Assembly: GCA_037444165.1 (NCBI GenBank)
Contig: JBBIMX010000004.1
Span: 1-64,000 of the forward strand
Source: CALIBK01 sp037444165
Lineage (GTDB): Bacteria > Desulfobacterota > BSN033 > UBA1163
Length of the DNA stretch: 64,000 bases
Direction of reading: 5' to 3'
Part shown: one piece after another, positions 59,704 to 64,000 of the stretch
Layout: every line of letters starts with the position of its first letter
Position numbering within the stretch: position 1 is the first letter of the stretch
Position numbers and translations under genes: made by a program
Notes under the pieces: generated by a model
Told to the model about the DNA's origin: nothing
Databases searched by the model: none
Seen by the model: only the letters and a program-made list of their open reading frames with translations

Positions 59704-60802
59704 AGCCGTTGCAGAGGGGGCGCTGAGAGCAGGCTGTCGTTTCTTTGCGGGCTATCCTATTACACCTGCCACAGAGATCTCAGAGATCCTATCGGTCAGG
59801 CTTCCCCAGGTGGATGGGACCTTTATTCAGATGGAGGACGAGATTGCAAGCCTTGGGGCAGTGATTGGGGCTTCTCTGGCCGGGGTGAAGGCCATGACAG
59901 CGACCAGTGGCCCGGGGTTCTCCTTAATGCAGGAGAACCTTGGATTTGCCATTATTGCGGAGATCCCTTGTGTCATTGTGAATGTGATGAGAGGGGGGCC
60001 GAGTACAGGGCTTCCGACGTTTCCTGCCCAGGGGGATGTGATGCAGGCCCGATGGGGGACCCATGGGGATCATCCCATTATTGTTCTTTCTGCTTCCACG
60101 GTGCGGGAATGTTATGATATGACGATTCGAGCTTTTAATCTCTCTGAGCGGTTTCGGATTCCTGTCATTCTTTTGATTGATGAGGTGGTCGCTCATATGC
60201 GAGAGAAGGTCGTCTTTTTTGAAGACGAGAAAATAGAGATTTTTAACCGGGTCAAACCCACAATGCCTCCTGAGTGGTATATCCCCTATGAGGACACTCC
60301 CAGTGGAATTCCACCCATGGCCAATTTTGGGGAGGGTTATCGGTACCATGTCACGGGGCTTACCCATGACATTCGGGGCTTTCCGACCTCAAGACCTGAT
60401 GAGATCGGTCCCTTTATTGCCCGACTTCATCGAAAGATTAGTTCCCATTTTTCTGAGATTCAGATGGCGGAGTTCTTTCTTACGGAGGACGCAGAAATTA
60501 CAATCATTGCCTATGGATGTGTGGCTCGATCGGCGAAGCGAGCGGTCATTGAAGCAAGGGAGAAGGGCCATAAGGTAGGTCTCCTTAAGCTAATGACCCT
60601 TTGGCCCTTTATGAGGAATGCAATCGAGAAGGTGCTTCAGACTTCTAAGGTTCTTTTGGTTCCTGAGATGAATATGGGTCAGATCTCCCGGGAGGTCAAG
60701 AGGGTCAATCAGGGGGTGGCCAAGGTCCTGACCCTCAACAAAGTGGACGGAACGATCATCACCCCTTCGGAGATTTTGAGTCGTATGGAGGAGGCTCTCT
60801 GA
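59633..60802 (+). CDS. korA: 2-oxoglutarate:ferredoxin oxidoreductase alpha subunit
   Basis: 389 aa from ATG 59633; a TTG near 59684, just before LLQGNEAVAEGA, is an alternative that would shorten the overlap with korD. FAGYPITPATEI, GPGFSLMQENLGFA and GGPSTGLPTFPAQGD are alpha-subunit signatures of the 2-oxoacid:ferredoxin family. In this family the KorA type carries the substrate-binding and pyrimidine-site domains. It decarboxylates 2-oxoglutarate to succinyl-CoA, or runs in reverse with reduced ferredoxin. A 2-oxoisovalerate-type substrate is less likely beside icd. Confidence 0.92.
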   Translation: MEKKKGNQRKKRSSRRELLLQGNEAVAEGALRAGCRFFAGYPITPATEISEILSVRLPQVDGTFIQMEDEIASLGAVIGASLAGVKAMTATSGPGFSLMQENLGFAIIAEIPCVIVNVMRGGPSTGLPTFPAQGDVMQARWGTHGDHPIIVLSASTVRECYDMTIRAFNLSERFRIPVILLIDEVVAHMREKVVFFEDEKIEIFNRVKPTMPPEWYIPYEDTPSGIPPMANFGEGYRYHVTGLTHDIRGFPTSRPDEIGPFIARLHRKISSHFSEIQMAEFFLTEDAEITIIAYGCVARSAKRAVIEAREKGHKVGLLKLMTLWPFMRNAIEKVLQTSKVLLVPEMNMGQISREVKRVNQGVAKVLTLNKVDGTIITPSEILSRMEEAL

Positions 60803-61641
60803 TGCCTGAGATTACGAAACTGATCCATCATTATCTTCGTCACGACAAAAAGTTTCCTCATGTATGGTGTCCTGGTTGTGGGATCGGGATTATGTTAGGG
60901 GCTTTGATTCGGGCCATTGATCGGATTGGTTATGAGAAGGACGAGGTGGTGCTGGTTTCAGGGATTGGTTGTTCGGGGAGGCTTCCGGTCTATGTCGATT
61001 TTAATACCCTTCATACGACCCATGGACGGGCTTTGACTTTTGCGACCGGGATTAAATTGGCCAAGCCTCAGTTGAAGGTCATTGTGATCATGGGGGATGG
61101 GGATGCGGTCGCGATAGGAGGGAATCATTTTATTCATGCAGCACGAAGAAACATCGATGTGACCGCGATCATTCTCAACAATAGCATCTATGGGATGACG
61201 GGGGGTCAGAGTTCTCCTACGACCCCTTATGGAATGAAGTCGACCACCACGGTCTATTCCAATATCGAACATGCCTTCAAGATCTCCGAGCTGGCTGTGA
61301 CTGCAGGGGCAGTCTTTGTGGGAAGGGGAACTGTCTATCATGCCAAACTTTTAGACAGCCTGATGGAGAAGGCCTTCTTGAAACAGGGTTTTTCAGTGGT
61401 GGAGGTCATTTCCCATTGTCATACCCAGTATGGAAGGCAGAACCGTCTGGGTTCGGCCGTGGAGATGATGAAGTGGCAGAGGGACAATGCGATTCCGGTG
61501 GAGCAATCCTTGAAGATGAAGCCTGAGGAGCTGGAGGGGAAGATTCTGATCGGGGTGTTGGTCGATCGGGATTTGCCCATCTACCAGGAGGAGTATGAAA
61601 AGATTCGGGAGCGGGCGAAGGCTTCGGCAGAACGAGGATAG
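60802..61641 (+). CDS. korB: 2-oxoglutarate:ferredoxin oxidoreductase beta subunit
   Basis: 279 aa. The thiamin diphosphate site is intact: GDGDAVAIGGNHF with N-terminal GDG and the later NNSIYGMTGGQSSPT. WCPGCGIGI near residue 23 and SGIGCSGR near 54 are typical of KorB and ligate the cluster. ATG overlaps the korA stop by one base (TGATG). It needs TPP, made by the thiamin operon of this window. Confidence 0.95.
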   Translation: MPEITKLIHHYLRHDKKFPHVWCPGCGIGIMLGALIRAIDRIGYEKDEVVLVSGIGCSGRLPVYVDFNTLHTTHGRALTFATGIKLAKPQLKVIVIMGDGDAVAIGGNHFIHAARRNIDVTAIILNNSIYGMTGGQSSPTTPYGMKSTTTVYSNIEHAFKISELAVTAGAVFVGRGTVYHAKLLDSLMEKAFLKQGFSVVEVISHCHTQYGRQNRLGSAVEMMKWQRDNAIPVEQSLKMKPEELEGKILIGVLVDRDLPIYQEEYEKIRERAKASAERG

Positions 61642-61658
61642 ACGGAGAAGAATCAAAG

Positions 61659-62261
61659 ATGGGTTCAAGGTATGAGATTCGGTTGGGAGGATCTGGAGGA
61701 CAGGGAATCATCCTGATGGGGATTATTCTGGCTGAGGCCATTGGGATTTACGATGGGAAGTGGGTGGCCCAGACCCAGAGTTATGGCCCCGAGGCAAGAG
61801 GAGGCTCCAGTAAATCCGAGGTGATCGTCAGTGACGAAGAGATAGACTATCCAAAGGCCATGAGGCCGGATCTTCTTCTGGCAATGAACCAGAAGTCCTG
61901 CGATGAGTTCTACCCTGATCTTAAGCCGGATGGGATTCTGATTGTGGACTCTACCTTTGTGACCCAGGTTCCAACCCCCCGTGCTTATCAGATCCCTTTT
62001 ACTCGGATTGCTCGAGAGAGGTTTAAAAGGGAAGTGGTGGCCAATATCATTGCCTTAGGAGCCCTGTCTCAGTTGAGTCCGATGGTGAGTGCGAAGGCGA
62101 TTGAGGAGGCGGTGTTGAAGCGTGTCCCTAAAGGGACGGAGAAATTGAATCGAGAGGCCTTAAGAGCCGGGATCGCCGCGGCGAGAAAAGCCATAAGGGA
62201 GATGGCCAAGATAGACATTCCTCCCGAGAATCCCAAGGAAGACCTTTTTGATTCCTATTGA
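61659..62261 (+). CDS. korC: 2-oxoglutarate:ferredoxin oxidoreductase gamma subunit
   Basis: 200 aa. The gamma domain binds CoA: RLGGSGGQGIILMGIILAEA at the start, QTQSYGPEARGGSSKSEV near 37, and NIIALGALSQL near 125. With KorD, KorA and KorB it completes the four-subunit enzyme, separated here by 17 bases from korB. Confidence 0.95.
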   Translation: MGSRYEIRLGGSGGQGIILMGIILAEAIGIYDGKWVAQTQSYGPEARGGSSKSEVIVSDEEIDYPKAMRPDLLLAMNQKSCDEFYPDLKPDGILIVDSTFVTQVPTPRAYQIPFTRIARERFKREVVANIIALGALSQLSPMVSAKAIEEAVLKRVPKGTEKLNREALRAGIAAARKAIREMAKIDIPPENPKEDLFDSY

Positions 62262-62284
62262 AGTAGCCATCTCTAACCTATAAG

Positions 62285-62899
62285 ATGGGAAGGAATCCTC
62301 TGGTCTATTCCATTACCAAAAAGATTGCCCATTTCGTATTTTCTCTCCTCTATCGAATTAAGATCCACGGATCTTCTATTCTTCCTAAAGAAGGACCCCT
62401 TATTATTCTTCCTAAACATCAGTACTGGACGGATATCCCGATTATAAGCCTGGCCTTCAAACCCCTTCTCTATTTCGTTGCTAAAAAGGAACTCTTCCAT
62501 TGTCCCATCGTCCGAAAGTATCTCTCTCTTCTGGGTGGAATTCCTGTGGATCGCCAAAAGACTCTCCGCACCTTGGATTCCTTCAGGTATCTTGTCACCT
62601 TGTTGAAATCGGGTGAAAAAATCGTTATCTTTCCTGAGGGAACCTATTATCGAGAGGGAGTCGGCCCAGGGAAGAGTCGGCTACTTCAGATGATTCTAAA
62701 GATCCAGGAAGAATTGGATCAGAATGTTCCTTTCTTACCTGTTGGGATTCGCTACGGGGAAAGAAGAGGATGGAGAAGAGAGGTGGAGGTTCATATTGGT
62801 TCTCCACTCTACGGGAAAGGAGAAAGGAATGCCTCTGCCTTAACCCATCGAGTGATGGAAGAGATTAGCCATTTGTCTAAGATGCCGAGACTTCATTAA
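62285..62899 (+). CDS. plsC: 1-acyl-glycerol-3-phosphate acyltransferase (PlsC family)
   Basis: 204 aa. The catalytic HX4D is H45-D50 (KHQYWTDIP). VIFPEGTYYREG near 115 is the glycerol-phosphate binding motif; FLPVGIRYG follows. A hydrophobic N-terminal segment suggests membrane association. It adds the second acyl chain in phospholipid synthesis, or acts on another lipid. It starts 23 bases after korC and might share its transcript. Confidence 0.88.
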   Translation: MGRNPLVYSITKKIAHFVFSLLYRIKIHGSSILPKEGPLIILPKHQYWTDIPIISLAFKPLLYFVAKKELFHCPIVRKYLSLLGGIPVDRQKTLRTLDSFRYLVTLLKSGEKIVIFPEGTYYREGVGPGKSRLLQMILKIQEELDQNVPFLPVGIRYGERRGWRREVEVHIGSPLYGKGERNASALTHRVMEEISHLSKMPRLH

Positions 62900-62916
62900 A
62901 AAGGAGAAGAGAAAAA

Positions 62917-63126
62917 ATGCCCAGGAGAGAAAGGGATCGAGAACTGGCAAGAAGAAGAAAAAGAAGGGAGAAGAGAAAGAAACTTCGTGCTAAGGGACTT
63001 TTACCCCCTTCCGCTACCACTCAAGGGGTGAAAGGAGGAGTGGAGAAAAAACCGGAAAAGGCTTTGGAGGAATCACCCACGAAAGCTCCTAAGGTGGAGG
63101 GAGAACCCTTGGCGTCGGAAGGCTAA
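62917..63126 (+). CDS. Small highly basic protein, unknown
   Basis: 69 aa. AAAAGGAGAAGAG before the ATG is a good ribosome binding site. Residues 1-27 are almost only Arg, Lys and Glu; the rest is Pro/Glu/Lys-rich and likely unstructured. No motif is recognisable. Nucleic-acid or ribosome binding would fit the charge but is only a guess. Coding is supported by the start signal and position, not by similarity. Confidence 0.5.
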   Translation: MPRRERDRELARRRKRREKRKKLRAKGLLPPSATTQGVKGGVEKKPEKALEESPTKAPKVEGEPLASEG

Positions 63127-63154
63127 TGGGTTCCAGAATGGAGGGCCGGGCCGT

Positions 63155-63790
63155 TCATTTGGATTTCTTTGGGATAAAGTACCACGTCCCCTTCTTCATC
63201 TGCTCGATCTCCCGAACCAATTGAGTAAAATCTTCTTTTCGATTCACGAAGTCAATCTCACTGGTATCGATGACCAGAAGGGGAGATCGATCGTAATGGA
63301 AGAAATAGTAATTATAGGCTTCCACTAATTCCTGAAGATAGTTTAGGTCGATCTCTTTCTCGTAAGGGATATTTCGAGTTTTAATTCGGTGAAGAAGAAT
63401 CTCGGCTTTGGCTTGAAGAAAGACGACCAGATCAGGGGTTGGAATCTGGTCACTGAGAAGGTCGTAGAGTTGTTCGTATAAAGCCAACTCATCATGGCTT
63501 AAATTGAGGGAAGCAAAGATTCGATCTTTTGCAAAAAGATAATCAGTCAGGGTCACCTGATTGAAAAGATCGAGCTGGGCAATCTCCTTCTGCTGCTGAA
63601 AACGGCTGAGAAGGAAGAAGACCTGCGTTTGAAAGGCATACGATTTACGATCCCGATAGAATTGGGGGAGAAAAGGGTTCTCTTCCGGTTTTTCCAGAAT
63701 TAATCTTGCCTTTAATTCTTTGGCCAATAAGGTGGCAAGGCTTGTTTTACCCACCCCGATGGGGCCTTCGATAGCGATATATCGAAACAT
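63155..63790 (-). CDS. Deoxynucleoside kinase family protein
   Basis: 211 aa. P-loop GPIGVGKT at 9-16, EKPEENPFL near 34, then FFLLSRFQQQKEIAQ and TDYLFAKDRIFA, as in deoxyadenosine/deoxyguanosine kinases. It phosphorylates deoxynucleosides from salvage. Length and motifs fit the bacterial dNK group. GGGAGGTAA directly before the ATG. Tail-to-tail with the small basic protein gene. Confidence 0.88.
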   Translation of the reverse strand: MFRYIAIEGPIGVGKTSLATLLAKELKARLILEKPEENPFLPQFYRDRKSYAFQTQVFFLLSRFQQQKEIAQLDLFNQVTLTDYLFAKDRIFASLNLSHDELALYEQLYDLLSDQIPTPDLVVFLQAKAEILLHRIKTRNIPYEKEIDLNYLQELVEAYNYYFFHYDRSPLLVIDTSEIDFVNRKEDFTQLVREIEQMKKGTWYFIPKKSK

Positions 63791-63837
63791 TTACCTCCCT
63801 GGTAAACCCCTGACCCCTCCAGGCGATTTATTTGGGA

Positions 63838-64000
63838 TTAAGGCATGGTAAATTTTTTCCCTGGAAGTCTGATGGTCATGACCGGATAAGGAGAATTTCG
63901 GACTACTTTTTCGGCCGTGCTCCCGAAAAGGATATAGTCCACTCCGGTCCTTCCATGAGTCCCCATGACGATCAGATCCACCTTCTCTTTTTTTGCCGTC
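63838..64000 (-). CDS. Universal stress protein, C-terminal part (cut by window end)
   Basis: 53 residues are visible, ending at a TAA at 63838-63840; the start lies beyond base 64000. The segment holds DLIVMGTHGRTG, the UspA nucleotide-binding loop, and STAEKVVRNSPYPVMTI, the usual last strand. Members bind ATP or AMP and help in stress survival. Transcribed toward the kinase gene, 47 bases away. Confidence 0.85.
   Translation of the reverse strand, partial: TAKKEKVDLIVMGTHGRTGVDYILFGSTAEKVVRNSPYPVMTIRLPGKKFTMP

Noticed and set aside
1..64000. CRISPR arrays, rRNA and tRNA genes, insertion sequences
   Set aside because: No regularly spaced direct repeats, no tRNA cloverleaf or rRNA segment, and no transposase or integrase were found in the gene-free intervals or among the proteins.

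Overview
The window looks like a piece of a moderately AT-rich genome of an anaerobic bacterium of the Desulfobacterota (former Deltaproteobacteria) or a close relative. The evidence is indirect. It includes the order ffh-rpsP-khpA-rimM-trmD-RNA methyltransferase-rplS-rnhB-yraN, an LL-diaminopimelate aminotransferase, a glutaminase-free PurL with a duplicated PurS-like N-terminus, ferredoxin-dependent 2-oxoglutarate oxidoreductase, 2-hydroxyacyl-CoA dehydratase-type activation proteins, many radical SAM enzymes and a Liv-type amino acid transporter. Coding strands are purine-rich and proteins rich in Glu, Lys and Arg, which would suit a thermophile but does not prove one. No rRNA, tRNA, insertion sequence, prophage or CRISPR array was seen. 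Genes are packed tightly; only one gene-free stretch exceeds 300 bases and it holds a TPP riboswitch.

Layout. 1-4.6 kb: HD-GYP response regulator, TGS GTPase, DUF3108 and DUF4911 proteins, TldD. 4.6-7.2 kb, minus strand: CNNM/CorC-type membrane protein and DapL. 7.5-9.0 kb: a lipoprotein that joins BamD-like TPRs to an LptA-like domain. 9.1-14.4 kb: SRP/ribosomal housekeeping block. 14.4-18.1 kb: thiamin operon (Thi4, ThiD-ThiN fusion, ThiC) behind a TPP riboswitch with a clear terminator and antiterminator. 18.2-24.4 kb, minus strand: small HTH protein and a livKHMGF transporter operon. 24.5-30.4 kb, minus strand: PurL, a TIM-barrel protein and a CPA2/RCK antiporter. 30.5-31.6 kb: TatA and TatC.

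31.6-48.1 kb is the most unusual part: a colinear run of 16 genes with mostly 0-26 base gaps or overlaps (two longer gaps near its start). It encodes an ATP-grasp enzyme, a GT2 glycosyltransferase, a SPASM radical SAM enzyme, two HgdB/DUF2229-like proteins and their ATPase activator, four cobalamin-binding radical SAM enzymes, an LpxL-like acyltransferase, an acyl carrier protein, an unusual FabD-like acyltransferase, a hotdog thioesterase, a FabG-like ketoreductase and a FabF-like ketosynthase. This resembles a dedicated acyl/polyketide-type assembly line with heavy radical chemistry. I do not recognise its product; a modified membrane or envelope lipid is the simplest guess.

48.1-62.3 kb is a carboxylate block: a tripartite tricarboxylate transporter (TctCBA), MmgE/PrpD and PrpF family enzymes, a soluble fumarate-reductase/succinate-dehydrogenase-like pair, aconitase, NADP-type isocitrate dehydrogenase and four-subunit 2-oxoglutarate:ferredoxin oxidoreductase. 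Together these connect imported C6 acids, isocitrate, 2-oxoglutarate and succinyl-CoA, and could run in the oxidative or reductive direction. The window ends with a PlsC acyltransferase, a small charged protein, a deoxynucleoside kinase and the tail of a universal stress protein.
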